DNA of 64,000 bases from Sporosarcina ureilytica (lineage in GTDB: Bacteria > Bacillota > Bacilli > Bacillales_A > Planococcaceae). The translations under genes were made by a program, and so were the position numbers. The stretch's first letter is position 1. Each line of letters begins with the position of its first letter. Positions 36,381 to 45,563 of this stretch are shown piece by piece. The DNA lies in NCBI RefSeq assembly GCF_001753205.1, contig NZ_CP017560.1, forward strand, positions 2,480,001-2,544,000, in the 5' to 3' direction. A model generated the notes under the pieces. That model did not search any database. It had not been told where the DNA came from and worked only from the letters and a program-made list of their open reading frames with translations.

Positions 36381-36830
36381 TCACCCGTTTTCTTTTCCAC
36401 GAAAAGTCAGCGCAGACAACTCATCAAGCCTTTGCGCTTCACGATACTCCATGTCACGCTGATATTCTTCCCAATCTTTCTCTTTCATCTTTTCAAACTT
36501 TCGAACTTCCATCGTTCTTTCTAATAACTTCTGTTCATACAATTGCATCTTAGAACGCGCTCTAATAACTTGTTGCTGCACTCTTTCAATTTTCTTTTCA
36601 AGACTATCAATAAAACGCATGTAATGGTGGATAGCGTTAATGGAAGATCCTTCTTCCATCTGTTTTTGTTGATTCATTATCGTCGTTTCTTTTTGCTTCA
36701 ATAACTCATAAAGTTCAGTACCAATCTCTTCAAAAGATTCCACAGCGGCTTGATAATCTATCTCCGTTTCGCTTTTTTCTAGTTCGCGATATGTAAGGAC
36801 ATTTTCAAAACGATAATGATAAGTTCTCAT
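36381..36830 (-). CDS. fliJ: Flagellar export protein FliJ
   Basis: 149 aa, almost entirely coiled coil, as expected for FliJ, which binds FliI and FlhA in the export ATPase. It begins YHYRFENVLTYRELEKSE and ends FRGKENG. Its ATG shares one base with the fliI stop (TAATG), and no strong ribosome site is visible, suggesting coupled translation. Confidence 0.95.
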   Translation of the reverse strand: MRTYHYRFENVLTYRELEKSETEIDYQAAVESFEEIGTELYELLKQKETTIMNQQKQMEEGSSINAIHHYMRFIDSLEKKIERVQQQVIRARSKMQLYEQKLLERTMEVRKFEKMKEKDWEEYQRDMEYREAQRLDELSALTFRGKENG

Positions 36831-38158
36831 TACATACCAGCCCCTACGCCAAGTTCAACTAGCTCGTTTATTGTGTCTTCAATTGAAATATTATCGGTAA
36901 AACTTTGTTTCAAGAAATTTGTAATAAGCGGTTCATAATCTATTGCCATATCTACTTCTGGGGATGTGCCGCGTTTATATGCCCCAATATTAATCAGATC
37001 TTCAGATTTATTGTAGGTATAGTATAAATCTCTTAATTTCTCGGCGGCTTTTAAGTGTTCTGGACTTGTAATATGATTCATCAAACGGCTTACACTACCC
37101 AAAACATTGATTGCTGGATATTGACCTTTATTTGCTAACGCTCGATCCAACACAATATGACCATCTAGAATCCCACGTACCGTATCTGCAATAGGTTCAT
37201 TCATATCGTCACCATCGACAAGTACTGTATAAAATGCGGTTATCGCTCCGTGTTCATTCGTACCTGTTCTTTCTAATAGCTTCGGCAAAATAGAAAAAAC
37301 TGACGGGGTATAACCTCGAGTCGCTGGCGGTTCACCGACAGCTAAACCAATTTCTCGTTGTGCCATCGCAACTCTCGTAACGGAGTCCATCATTAACATG
37401 ACATTTAACCCTTTATCGCGAAAATACTCTGCAATTGCAGTAGCCGTGAACGCACCTTTTATTCGCATTAAGGCCGGTTGATCGGATGTTGCAGCGACAA
37501 CAATCGAGCGTTTTAATCCTTCTGGCCCAAGGTCCCTCTCAACGAATTCGCGCACTTCGCGTCCACGCTCACCGATAAGCGCGATAATATTAATATCAGC
37601 TTTTGTATTACGCGCAATCATCCCGAGTAACGTACTTTTACCAACTCCTGAACCGGCAAATATACCGACCCTTTGTCCATTCCCAACTGTCAACATTCCA
37701 TCAATCGCCTTGACACCGACTTCTAGCTTGTCATCGATAGGCGGTCGACTAAGCGCGTTGGGTGGTTCACAATCTGTCCGAACCGTCGACAATCCTCTTG
37801 GCAATTGGCTACCGTCCATTGGATTCCCCATGGAGTCAAGCACTTTGCCAAGTAAATTCATACCGACTTTTATTTCTAGTGGTTTACCAATTCCCTCAAC
37901 AAGGCAACCACTTGCAATATCTTGAATATCTGTATAAGGCATAAGAATAACGATTTCTTCACGAAAACCGACTACTTCCGCCATAATCGTAGTCTCACCT
38001 TTTAGCCCATTGTTCAAGTGAATACGGCACACATCACCGATAGAACTTTCAGGACCTTGGGATTCAATCATCAGACCGACGACGCGGACGACTCGACCGA
38101 ATTTCTTATACGTATTTATGGTTGGGATAAATTCCGTCAATTCTTCCGCTTTCCTCAT
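36830..38158 (-). CDS. fliI: Flagellum-specific ATPase FliI
   Basis: 442 aa. Export ATPase related to F1-beta. Walker A FAGSGVGKSTLLG, ERGREVREF, Walker B region VMLMMDSVTRVAMAQREIGLA (in overlapping parts), GEPPATRGYTPSVF and NIGAYKRGTSPEVD are present. I chose ATG 38158 with GAGG 7 nt upstream; a TTG at 38164 is also in frame. It begins 2 nt after the fliH stop. Confidence 0.98.
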   Translation of the reverse strand: MRKAEELTEFIPTINTYKKFGRVVRVVGLMIESQGPESSIGDVCRIHLNNGLKGETTIMAEVVGFREEIVILMPYTDIQDIASGCLVEGIGKPLEIKVGMNLLGKVLDSMGNPMDGSQLPRGLSTVRTDCEPPNALSRPPIDDKLEVGVKAIDGMLTVGNGQRVGIFAGSGVGKSTLLGMIARNTKADINIIALIGERGREVREFVERDLGPEGLKRSIVVAATSDQPALMRIKGAFTATAIAEYFRDKGLNVMLMMDSVTRVAMAQREIGLAVGEPPATRGYTPSVFSILPKLLERTGTNEHGAITAFYTVLVDGDDMNEPIADTVRGILDGHIVLDRALANKGQYPAINVLGSVSRLMNHITSPEHLKAAEKLRDLYYTYNKSEDLINIGAYKRGTSPEVDMAIDYEPLITNFLKQSFTDNISIEDTINELVELGVGAGM

Positions 38159-38160
38159 CG

Positions 38161-38928
38161 TCAATCCTCGCTTTCTAATATTTCAATCAAATTCTCTCTT
38201 AGTTCATTTAATTGTTCATCGATGCTGACAACGATTCTTCCGTGATTCGTTTCGACATAACATTCAGTTGCTTCAAAATCTTCGTTCGCAAAAATAAGAA
38301 ATGGCGTATCCGGCGGAAATATAGCTGCCAGCTCTGAACGATTGGCTGACACTAAACCGTAATCGTCCACAGATACATAAAGTTTTACTTCTTTCATTTC
38401 TCGTACTTCAATTAAGGCTTTTTTAACAACCGATAAAAACTTGTTTTCATCTTCTTCCAGTGCTTCGTTTAGGATTCGTTCTGCAGCTCTCAACGCTAAC
38501 TCCAAAATGACTCTTTCTTGGCTTGCTTGGTACTCTTCTGCACTTTCTTTTGATTTTTGGGTTATTTTATTTGCCTGTTCAATTGCCGCTTTCATATCCG
38601 CTAAAGCTTTATCGCGCCCTTCTGTGAAGCCAATTTGAAACCCTTCATCATACGCCCGCTGTTCTAATTGCGCTCTTTCCTCTTTCCAAGCCGATTGCAT
38701 CGCTTCAATATCTTGAGCAGCAGTCTGTCTCATGTTTTGAATGCTTTTTCTTTCTTCTTCCATCGACTTTTGTGCATTTTCTAATTGCCGTTCTCGCTCT
38801 AATAAAACTAAATCCATTGCATTAGATTCATCAACGATTTCTTCTACTACCCTATTAAAATTCCGGATGGAAATTTGACGGGTCGGTACTTTAGCGCTAG
38901 CTTGAAAGGATTTAAACACATTAGACAA
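38161..38928 (-). CDS. fliH: Flagellar assembly protein FliH
   Basis: 255 aa. Regulator of FliI. Long charged helix with Gln-rich coiled coil in the first half, then the FliH core (YDEGFQIGFTEGRDKALADM; ILELALRAAERILNEAL) and an end like V-ATPase subunit E. The most likely start is TTG 38928 (LSNVFKSF), 9 nt after the GGAGGGG inside the fliG end; a GTG at 38946 overlaps that site. It overlaps fliG by 8 nt. Confidence 0.93.
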   Translation of the reverse strand: MSNVFKSFQASAKVPTRQISIRNFNRVVEEIVDESNAMDLVLLERERQLENAQKSMEEERKSIQNMRQTAAQDIEAMQSAWKEERAQLEQRAYDEGFQIGFTEGRDKALADMKAAIEQANKITQKSKESAEEYQASQERVILELALRAAERILNEALEEDENKFLSVVKKALIEVREMKEVKLYVSVDDYGLVSANRSELAAIFPPDTPFLIFANEDFEATECYVETNHGRIVVSIDEQLNELRENLIEILESED

Positions 38929-39934
38929 TGATGTCGTCCCCTCCACCGCGTGCGATTATAATCTCACCTGAATCTTCGAGCCTGCGTATAATGCTAACAA
39001 TTCTAGTTTGCGCTTCCTCTACATCTCGAAGTCGTACCGGTCCCATAATTTCAATTTCTTCTTTAAATGATTCAGCCATACGAGCGGACATATTGCTAAA
39101 TAAAACTTTTTGAACATCTTCACTTGATACTTTAAGGGATAGAATTAGATCTTCGTTTTCACACTCCCGAATAATTCTTTGAATAGATTGGTTGTCAAGT
39201 GTGACAATATCCTCGAATACAAACATACGCTTCTTGATTTCTTCCGCTAAGTCTGGGTCTTGGATTCCCAACGCATCTAAAATTGTTTTTTCCGTAGCAC
39301 GGTCTACACCATTCAGAACTTCTACAACAGCATCCACTCCGCCTGTTTCTGAATAATCGTGCGTGACTGTTGAAGAAAGTTTCCGTTCCAAAATCGCTTC
39401 AATTTCGCCAATGACTTCTGGGGATGTTGAATCTATCGTCGCGATCCTTCTAGCAATATCTGCCTGCATTTCTTGCGGTAAAGAGGACAAAATAACCCCC
39501 GCTTGTTCTGCTTTCAAATAAGACAGGATAAGCGCAATGGTCTGTGGATGTTCGTTTTGAATGAAATTAAGCAATTGACTAGGATCCGCATTCCTGGCGA
39601 AGTGGAAAGGTCGCACATGTAAAGATGATGTCAATCGATTAATAATCGCCTGCGCATGATTTTTTCCAAGTGCCTTTTCGAGTACAGTTTTCGCATACCC
39701 GATTCCACCTTGCGAAATATAATCTTGAGCGATGGCAATATTATGAAACTCTTCAATAATCTTTTCCTTCACAGAGGATTCAACTTTTTTCACGCTAGAA
39801 ATTTCCAATGTTAAGCGCTCAACTTCTTCTTCATTTAAGTTTTTATAAACAGAAGCCGCTACTTCTGGCCCGAGAGAAATAAGGAGTAGAGCAGCTTTTT
39901 GTTTTCCTGTCAATTCTTTTTCTTTTCTTACCAA
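38921..39934 (-). CDS. fliG: Flagellar motor switch protein FliG
   Basis: 337 aa (B. subtilis 338). Torque-generating rotor protein. Starts LTGKQKAALLLISLGPEVAASV, contains EEFHNIAIAQDYISQGG, EHPQTIALILSYL and the C-terminal torque helix with KKRMFVFEDIVTLDN and MGPVRLRDVEEAQ. The start is TTG 39934 (AGGGGAGG 7 nt upstream), which restores family length; the open frame extends 11 codons upstream into fliF. Confidence 0.97.
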   Translation of the reverse strand: MVRKEKELTGKQKAALLLISLGPEVAASVYKNLNEEEVERLTLEISSVKKVESSVKEKIIEEFHNIAIAQDYISQGGIGYAKTVLEKALGKNHAQAIINRLTSSLHVRPFHFARNADPSQLLNFIQNEHPQTIALILSYLKAEQAGVILSSLPQEMQADIARRIATIDSTSPEVIGEIEAILERKLSSTVTHDYSETGGVDAVVEVLNGVDRATEKTILDALGIQDPDLAEEIKKRMFVFEDIVTLDNQSIQRIIRECENEDLILSLKVSSEDVQKVLFSNMSARMAESFKEEIEIMGPVRLRDVEEAQTRIVSIIRRLEDSGEIIIARGGGDDIIV

Positions 39935-39948
39935 TGCTTTTCCTCCCC

Positions 39949-41541
39949 TTAATCTTCCGCTATCCAAGTACGTAATAACTTGGCGAATTCCTCTGGTTTT
40001 TCTTTAGCCATTTTTTCTAGCTGTTTACGGCGTAACGTTCCTTCTGTTTCTTGTTCCTCGTTAATATCTTCAACGTGTAACACTTTTTCTTGTCCTTCTA
40101 TGACCTCTTCAACTTCTGCCTCTTCTGCGGCACGACGATTACGTACAAACAAGATGACTAACACAATTATAATTAATAGCAACGCGCCGCCTACTATATA
40201 AATCCATAGCGGAACTTTAACGCTTGGTGCATCGAACGCCGTTACTTTACCGTTGAACGGTTGAACCGATACAACGATTCTTTCATTTATCTCATTGTTT
40301 GTTAGTTCTCCCGCTGCTTCTTTGTCGATAGAAGTACGAATGATTGTCGCTAAAATCTGCTCAATATCATCTTGTAAACCAACTGGCATAGATGCCATAT
40401 CTTCAGCGACTGGCGGCTCAACCATCACTTGAATACCGATATCTCGAATTTTATATGGACTTTCAACGATTTCTTTTCGAATCCTGTTCACTTCATGATT
40501 AACCGTTTCCTCAATTCGCTCATAATCTCCATTTGAACCAGCGAATTCACCAATGCTCGTATTATTGTCAGTCGGGTCATCCATAGGAGGTTCTCCTCCT
40601 ACAACTGGCGTATTCCCTGTAAATGACTCAGTGATTCTTTGAACACTTAGTGCAATGCCCTCCATGCTCTCTTCATCTACTGGCGTAACTAATGATTCTT
40701 CTCTATTTTCAAGTTTGAAATCAATATCCGTCGTGACTGAAACTATGACTTTGTCTTGTCCCATCATTGTTCCAAGCATCATTTGAACCTGTCGTTGCAA
40801 ATCTCTTTCAATCGACTTTTTAACTGCGATTTGATCGGCAATACTTGTTCCGAATTGTTCTTTTTCCGTTTTTAAATCGAAATACTCAAAGTATTGGTTT
40901 GTAATTTCAATATCTTCTTTAGAAAGATTAGGAATGCTTTTAGAAACTAAATTATAAAGTGCGTTAATTTGTGATTCGTTAAATTGATGTCCGGGATTTG
41001 TATTCAATATAATCGCCGCACTTGCGCGTTGGTTATGATCATTTAGAAAAACATTTTCACTAGGCAACGTCAGCATTACTTTTGCATCTTTAACACCTTC
41101 AATACCTTTCATTAGATTCGCGAGCTCGGTTTGCATAGATGCAAGCTTAATCACATTGAACTCATTATCCGTCATACCAAATCCTGCATTGTTTGAGAAA
41201 AAAGAGTAGTCAATCGTTCCCGTGCTTGGATATCCTTCAGCAGCAAGTGTAACTAATAAATCGTCCACCCGTTCTTTTGGCACTAAAATCGACGTTCCAC
41301 CAGGAGCAATTTGACTTTGAACACCAAGCATATCTAACTGTTCTTTAATGCGGCCAATTTCTGCTATCGATACATCTGTATAAAGCGGGACATACTCTGT
41401 TCTAGAGAGGAAAAAGGTTATTGTAGCCGCGATGATAATGACCGCTATTAGCGAGGCGCCATATGTAGTTTTTTGTTTTTTAGAGCGACTTGACCAAAAT
41501 GCCTGTATATCATTTTTGGTTTTCGCAAATCTTTCATTCAT
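39949..41541 (-). CDS. fliF: Flagellar MS-ring protein FliF
   Basis: 530 aa. Two membrane helices (about 27-47 and 425-445) flank the ring-building motifs (YVPLYTDVSIAEIGRIKEQL; GFGMTDNEFNVIKLASMQ), and the FliG-binding tail ends with PEEFAKLLRTWIAED. ATG 41541 has GGGGGA 5 nt upstream. A 190-bp spacer with a possible internal promoter separates it from fliE. Confidence 0.98.
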   Translation of the reverse strand: MNERFAKTKNDIQAFWSSRSKKQKTTYGASLIAVIIIAATITFFLSRTEYVPLYTDVSIAEIGRIKEQLDMLGVQSQIAPGGTSILVPKERVDDLLVTLAAEGYPSTGTIDYSFFSNNAGFGMTDNEFNVIKLASMQTELANLMKGIEGVKDAKVMLTLPSENVFLNDHNQRASAAIILNTNPGHQFNESQINALYNLVSKSIPNLSKEDIEITNQYFEYFDLKTEKEQFGTSIADQIAVKKSIERDLQRQVQMMLGTMMGQDKVIVSVTTDIDFKLENREESLVTPVDEESMEGIALSVQRITESFTGNTPVVGGEPPMDDPTDNNTSIGEFAGSNGDYERIEETVNHEVNRIRKEIVESPYKIRDIGIQVMVEPPVAEDMASMPVGLQDDIEQILATIIRTSIDKEAAGELTNNEINERIVVSVQPFNGKVTAFDAPSVKVPLWIYIVGGALLLIIIVLVILFVRNRRAAEEAEVEEVIEGQEKVLHVEDINEEQETEGTLRRKQLEKMAKEKPEEFAKLLRTWIAED

Positions 41542-41604
41542 CGTAATCCCCCGGTCCACATACATCTTTCATTTAAAACTTCTTGACAAGTCTAACTTTA
41601 CATA

Positions 41605-41634
41605 AGCATATGAAATGTTAAGGACGATTGACAA
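41605..41634 (-). promoter_or_regulatory. Possible internal promoter upstream of fliF
   Basis: Minus strand TTGTCA, 18-bp spacer, TATGCT, about 65 nt before fliF. It is a plausible sigma-A promoter inside the fla/che operon, in the unusually long fliE-fliF gap. Confidence 0.4.
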
Positions 41635-41730
41635 CTTGTTACATCTCGTCATAATCTAACTTCGTTATGGTTACTTACAGAGCTCATATACTTATGTTTT
41701 TAAAAAAGACAAAGAAATATTCCACTTGGA

Positions 41731-42039
41731 TTAGACTGGCATCCGGATGATTTCTTGATAGGCTTCTACTACTTTATTTCTTACTTCCATCGTTGCGTTT
41801 AATGAAATCGAAGCTTTTTGTGCAGCTATCATCACTTCATGAAGATTAACATTCTCACCATGTACTAATTTTTTCGTTAATAAATCAGACTCAATTTGTT
41901 GAACATTCGTATTGTTGATTGCCTCTTTTAAGAAACTACCAAAGCTTTGCTGCGCTTCATAAGAGGTAAGTTTCGAATTATTTTGAACACCTTGCAAAGA
42001 TGCAGTAGGCGCTTTCATTAAAACGGATTGTATATTCAC
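41731..42039 (-). CDS. fliE: Flagellar hook-basal body protein FliE
   Basis: 102 aa. Joins MS ring and rod. Typical SFGSFLKEAINNTN, NLHEVMIAAQKASISL and VRNKVVEAYQEIIRM. The start is GTG with GGGAG 8 nt upstream. It follows flgC by 22 bp. Confidence 0.96.
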   Translation of the reverse strand: MNIQSVLMKAPTASLQGVQNNSKLTSYEAQQSFGSFLKEAINNTNVQQIESDLLTKKLVHGENVNLHEVMIAAQKASISLNATMEVRNKVVEAYQEIIRMPV

Positions 42040-42061
42040 ACAGACAACTCCCTAATATTTA

Positions 42062-42523
42062 CTACTTACCGATTTCTAATGCTTTCATAAGCATTGATTT
42101 ATTGGCATTAAATACTGTGACGTTTGCTTCATAAGAACGTGTAGCCGACATTAAATTCACCATTTCCCGTAGTGGGTCAACATTTGGCATTTGTACATAT
42201 CCTTGTGCATTCGCATCTGGATGCGATGGGTCATAAACAGATTTAAACGGCGTCTCTGTATCTTCTGATATTCTTGAAATTTGAACACCGTTCCCAACGT
42301 CACCTGAACGAGTTTTGCCAATCGCCATTTGGAGCATCGAAGAAAATTGAGTTCCCTTTGGTTGGAGGGTAACTGTTTTTCTACGATATGGTTGCCATTC
42401 ACCATTCACCATCCGACCTCGTGTTGTATCCACGTTTGCCAAATTCGATGATATAACATCCATTCGTAAGCGTTGTGCAGTTAAAGCCGAAGCCGTCGTA
42501 TTTAGGCTATGAAATATCCCCAA
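42062..42523 (-). CDS. flgC: Flagellar basal-body rod protein FlgC
   Basis: 153 aa. Proximal rod subunit. N-terminal TASALTAQRLRMDVISSNLANVDTT (overlapping parts) and C-terminal NLMSATRSYEANVTVFNANKSM are the family signatures. The start is TTG with AAAGGAGG 9 nt upstream. It begins 2 nt after the flgB stop. Confidence 0.97.
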   Translation of the reverse strand: MGIFHSLNTTASALTAQRLRMDVISSNLANVDTTRGRMVNGEWQPYRRKTVTLQPKGTQFSSMLQMAIGKTRSGDVGNGVQISRISEDTETPFKSVYDPSHPDANAQGYVQMPNVDPLREMVNLMSATRSYEANVTVFNANKSMLMKALEIGK

Positions 42524-42525
42524 CG

Positions 42526-42918
42526 TTAGCGTCCTCCTTTAATCACATTTTGTAACGTGTTGAACTTTCCATTCAGTCGGTCTACTAATGCATTATAATA
42601 AATTTGGTTTTCGGCCAGATTAGCTTGCTCTTTGTCCATATCGACACCATTACCATCATGTCTATAACGAAAATTCGAATAGTCAAATACACCAGGTTGA
42701 ACATTTCTTTCTGGAAAGTCCATATGTTTATGTTCTGTTTTATATGCCCTGAGCTCATTCATTTGCGCATCTACTAAAAACTCCTTAAATTTAACACGCT
42801 TCGCTTTATAGTTCGGCGTATCAACATTCGCAATGTTTTGCGCAATAACCTTCCCTTTAGTCGCAGAGTAATTAAGCCCCCGCTCCAGCGAAGATATCGT
42901 CTGTCCAAATAGCTTCAT
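42526..42918 (-). CDS. flgB: Flagellar basal-body rod protein FlgB
   Basis: 130 aa. First gene of the fla/che operon. Contains ALNYSATKGKVIAQNIANVDTPNYKAK-type motif (LNYSATKGKVIAQNIANV here) and GNGVDMDKEQANLAENQI. GGAGGG lies 5 nt before the ATG. The operon promoter is about 75 nt upstream. Confidence 0.97.
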   Translation of the reverse strand: MKLFGQTISSLERGLNYSATKGKVIAQNIANVDTPNYKAKRVKFKEFLVDAQMNELRAYKTEHKHMDFPERNVQPGVFDYSNFRYRHDGNGVDMDKEQANLAENQIYYNALVDRLNGKFNTLQNVIKGGR

Positions 42919-42987
42919 ATCGTCCCTCCTGTTCTTCCATTGTTTTGACTGGAATTCCCATGACTTATGCCTTACTAAGATAAGTCT

Positions 42988-43017
42988 ATTATAGCGTATT
43001 TTGTCGATACTTGCCAG
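42988..43017 (-). promoter_or_regulatory. Sigma-A promoter of the fla/che operon
   Basis: Minus strand CTGGCA, 18-bp spacer, TATAAT, about 70 nt upstream of flgB. The perfect -10 and position match the main fla/che promoter of B. subtilis. A TTTGTCGATA motif lies within its spacer. Confidence 0.7.
43000..43009. promoter_or_regulatory. TTTGTCGATA motif, copy 1
   Basis: Lies between the -35 and -10 of the fla/che promoter. An identical decamer is at 43124-43133. Candidate operator for an unknown regulator. Confidence 0.4.
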
Positions 43018-43123
43018 ATGAATAGATTACAATTAACTAGTGCTAAATTGCCTTTTTGCCACTATTTATTAAATATTTTCACCATTCATGTATACTTCTA
43101 CCTATTTCACCAAAACATTAGCA

Positions 43124-43133
43124 TTTGTCGATA
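43124..43133. promoter_or_regulatory. TTTGTCGATA motif, copy 2
   Basis: Second copy, 124 bp upstream of the first in the direction of transcription. A related TTTTTCGACA lies near 43235. Confidence 0.4.
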
Positions 43134-43253
43134 TTTACAAATAAGTCCCCCCAAGTAAGATATTCCAAATAAGTCAATAAATATTTTGATTTTATTCTTT
43201 AAAACACAACATGCCAATCCCCCTAAAAATACATTTTTCGACATTGCTCTTAA

Positions 43254-43289
43254 ATAAAAAAACACTTCTCCGCGTATGGAGAAGTGCCT
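43254..43289 (-). terminator. Intrinsic terminator of codY
   Basis: On the minus strand GCACTTCTCC and GGAGAAGTG pair around a 6-nt loop, followed by seven T. It separates the xerC-hslVU-codY unit from fla/che. Confidence 0.95.
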
Positions 43290-43303
43290 TAATTTACATT
43301 TAA

Positions 43304-44077
43304 TTATTTTTGTTTTTCAAGCTCAGCAAGGAATTTATTATTTAACACTTTAATGTACGTACCTTTCATTCCTAATGAACGAGATTCAATAACGCCAGCA
43401 CTCTCTAGTTTACGGAGTGCGTTTACGATGACTGAACGTGTGATTCCTACTCGATCAGCAATTTTGGATGCAACGAGTAATCCTTCTTCGCCATCAAGTT
43501 CTTTAAAGATATGCTCAATTGCTTCATGCTCACTGTAAGATAATGAGTTAATTGCCATTTGAACCACTGCTTTACTACGTGCTTCAAGTTCAATTTCCTC
43601 AGACTTTTCACGTAATATTTCCATCCCGACAACTGTCGCACCGTATTCAGCAAGAATTAAATCATCATCATTAAACTGCTCCGTCATTCTTGCTAGTAGA
43701 AGTGTGCCTAAGCGCTCACCGCCGCCCATAATTGGAACAATTGTCGTTAGTCCATCTTTAAACAGTTCTTTGTTTTCCACTGGGAAAGCAGTGTATGTGC
43801 TTTCGATATCTAAGTTAGAAGATGTTTCTCTAACTTCAAAAAGCTTTTGCGTATATTCTGCTGGGAATTGACGATTTTCAAACATTTCCTTCATTCGATC
43901 GTTTTCAATTTGTTGATGAATTTCAAATCCAAGTAGTTTACCTCTTCTGCTTACGATAAACACGTTTGATTCAATAACTGAACCTAGTTTTTCAGCCATT
44001 TCCTTGAAGTTGACCGCTTCTCCACCTGATTCTTGTAGCATAGCGTTAATTTTACGCGTTTTTATTAATAATGACAT
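43304..44077 (-). CDS. codY: GTP- and branched-chain amino acid-sensing repressor CodY
   Basis: 257 aa. Global nutrient regulator of Firmicutes. The N-terminal GAF domain starts [15 protein letters not shown]; the C-terminal winged helix has [36 protein letters not shown] in overlapping parts, the CodY DNA-binding motif. GGAGG lies 10 nt before the ATG. It follows hslU by 85 bp, and a TAGAATATTCTA palindrome lies in that gap. Confidence 0.99.
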   Translation of the reverse strand: MSLLIKTRKINAMLQESGGEAVNFKEMAEKLGSVIESNVFIVSRRGKLLGFEIHQQIENDRMKEMFENRQFPAEYTQKLFEVRETSSNLDIESTYTAFPVENKELFKDGLTTIVPIMGGGERLGTLLLARMTEQFNDDDLILAEYGATVVGMEILREKSEEIELEARSKAVVQMAINSLSYSEHEAIEHIFKELDGEEGLLVASKIADRVGITRSVIVNALRKLESAGVIESRSLGMKGTYIKVLNNKFLAELEKQK

Positions 44078-44113
44078 ATGTTTTCTTCCTCCTCAATTTT
44101 GCATACATTGTTA

Positions 44114-44125
44114 TAGAATATTCTA
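44114..44125. promoter_or_regulatory. 12-bp perfect palindrome upstream of codY
   Basis: TAGAATATTCTA lies about 40 nt before the codY ATG and overlaps possible promoter elements (TATAAC). It does not fit the CodY box. Possible operator. Confidence 0.4.
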
Positions 44126-44162
44126 AAGGTTTTCAATCATTAAATAAAACAATAAGGTCGAT

Positions 44163-45563
44163 TTACAGTATAAATTGTGACAAATCTTTGTTTTGTGCAA
44201 TATCCTGTAGTTTTTCATCGACATAAGCTGGGGTGATTTTAATTGTTGTAGGTCCTATATCAGCTGCTTCATAGGAAAGCTCTTCCAACAACTTCTCCAT
44301 AATCGTATGAAGACGACGTGCACCAATGTTCTCTGTATTATCATTCACTTCAAATGCAATCTTCGCTATTTTAGTTATAGCCTCTTCTGTAAAATCTAAA
44401 ACAACATTTTCAGTTTTTAACAATTTTTCATATTGTCGAATGAGAGAAAAGTCTGGTTCTTTCAAAATACGCTCGAAATCATCCTTCGATAATTTATCTA
44501 ATTCCACTCGAATTGGAAATCTTCCTTGCAACTCAGGAATAATATCTGAAGGCTTCGCAATATGAAATGCACCCGCAGCAATAAAAAGAATAAAATCCGT
44601 CTTCACGGCCCCATATTTCGTTGTGACTGTCGAGCCTTCAACAATCGGTAATATATCTCTTTGAACACCTTCACGCGATACATCAGCCGAAGCACCGCTT
44701 CCTTCGCTTCGTGCAATTTTATCCATTTCATCAAGAAATATAATCCCAGATTGCTCAGTTAATTCAATTGCCCGTCTCGCAATTTCATCATGGTCGATTA
44801 ACTTATCTGCCTCTTCAGCTTCTAGTACGAGACGTGCATCCTTTACTTTCATTTTGCGCTTCGTTTTCTTTTTTGGCATTAAAGACGACAGAGCATCCTG
44901 CATATTCGCACCCATTTGCTCCATGCCAGAACCTTGGAAGGCATCATAAAGTGAGGGTTGTTGCTCTGTTAATTCAACTGTTACTTCTTGTTCTTCTAAC
45001 TCTCCCGCCGCTAAACTTCTAGCAACGTCAGAACGCTTCCGTCTAACTTCTGCTTCTTTCACAGGGTCAGTTTCATCAACTTCTTGCTTTTGACCAAAAA
45101 GCATTTCAAATGGGTTTTGCCCACTACTTTGCTTTTTCATTTCAGGAACGAGCAGTTTCACTAATTTTTCATTCGCAAGTTTCGTTGCTTGCTCACGAAC
45201 TTCTTCACGTTTTTCCGCTCGAACGATACGAACGCCCACTTCCGTTAAGTCTCTAACCATGGATTCAACGTCACGGCCAACATAACCGACTTCAGTAAAC
45301 TTCGTCGCTTCTACTTTTAAAAACGGTGCGTTGACTAGCTTGGCGATTCTTCTTGCAATTTCTGTCTTCCCCACACCAGTCGGTCCAATCATCAGAATGT
45401 TCTTCGGAATAATTTCATTTTTTTCTTCGTCAGACAACAAACTTCTTCTATATCGATTTCGAATTGCTACCGCAACAGCACGCTTCGCATTTTCTTGGCC
45501 AATAATATAACGATCCAAATGCGCCGTAAGTTCCTTAGGGGTTAATTCATTTCGATTCGCCAT
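44163..45563 (-). CDS. hslU: ATP-dependent protease ATPase subunit HslU (ClpY)
   Basis: 466 aa. AAA+ unfoldase of the HslUV protease. [30 protein letters not shown] (overlapping parts) opens the protein; Walker A is [14 protein letters not shown]; Walker B is [11 protein letters not shown]; the I domain spans about 110-240; the C-terminus ends DLSQFIL, the tail that docks in HslV. Its ATG overlaps the hslV stop by one base (TAATG). Confidence 0.98.
   Translation of the reverse strand: MANRNELTPKELTAHLDRYIIGQENAKRAVAVAIRNRYRRSLLSDEEKNEIIPKNILMIGPTGVGKTEIARRIAKLVNAPFLKVEATKFTEVGYVGRDVESMVRDLTEVGVRIVRAEKREEVREQATKLANEKLVKLLVPEMKKQSSGQNPFEMLFGQKQEVDETDPVKEAEVRRKRSDVARSLAAGELEEQEVTVELTEQQPSLYDAFQGSGMEQMGANMQDALSSLMPKKKTKRKMKVKDARLVLEAEEADKLIDHDEIARRAIELTEQSGIIFLDEMDKIARSEGSGASADVSREGVQRDILPIVEGSTVTTKYGAVKTDFILFIAAGAFHIAKPSDIIPELQGRFPIRVELDKLSKDDFERILKEPDFSLIRQYEKLLKTENVVLDFTEEAITKIAKIAFEVNDNTENIGARRLHTIMEKLLEELSYEAADIGPTTIKITPAYVDEKLQDIAQNKDLSQFIL

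Larger units (their letters stand above)
42919..43253. promoter_or_regulatory. AT-rich fla/che control region
   Basis: The roughly 335-bp spacer between the codY terminator and flgB is very AT-rich and holds the operon promoter and two copies of TTTGTCGATA. I saw no gene and no convincing SigD promoter (TAAA-N15-GCCGATAT) or CodY box. Confidence 0.65.
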
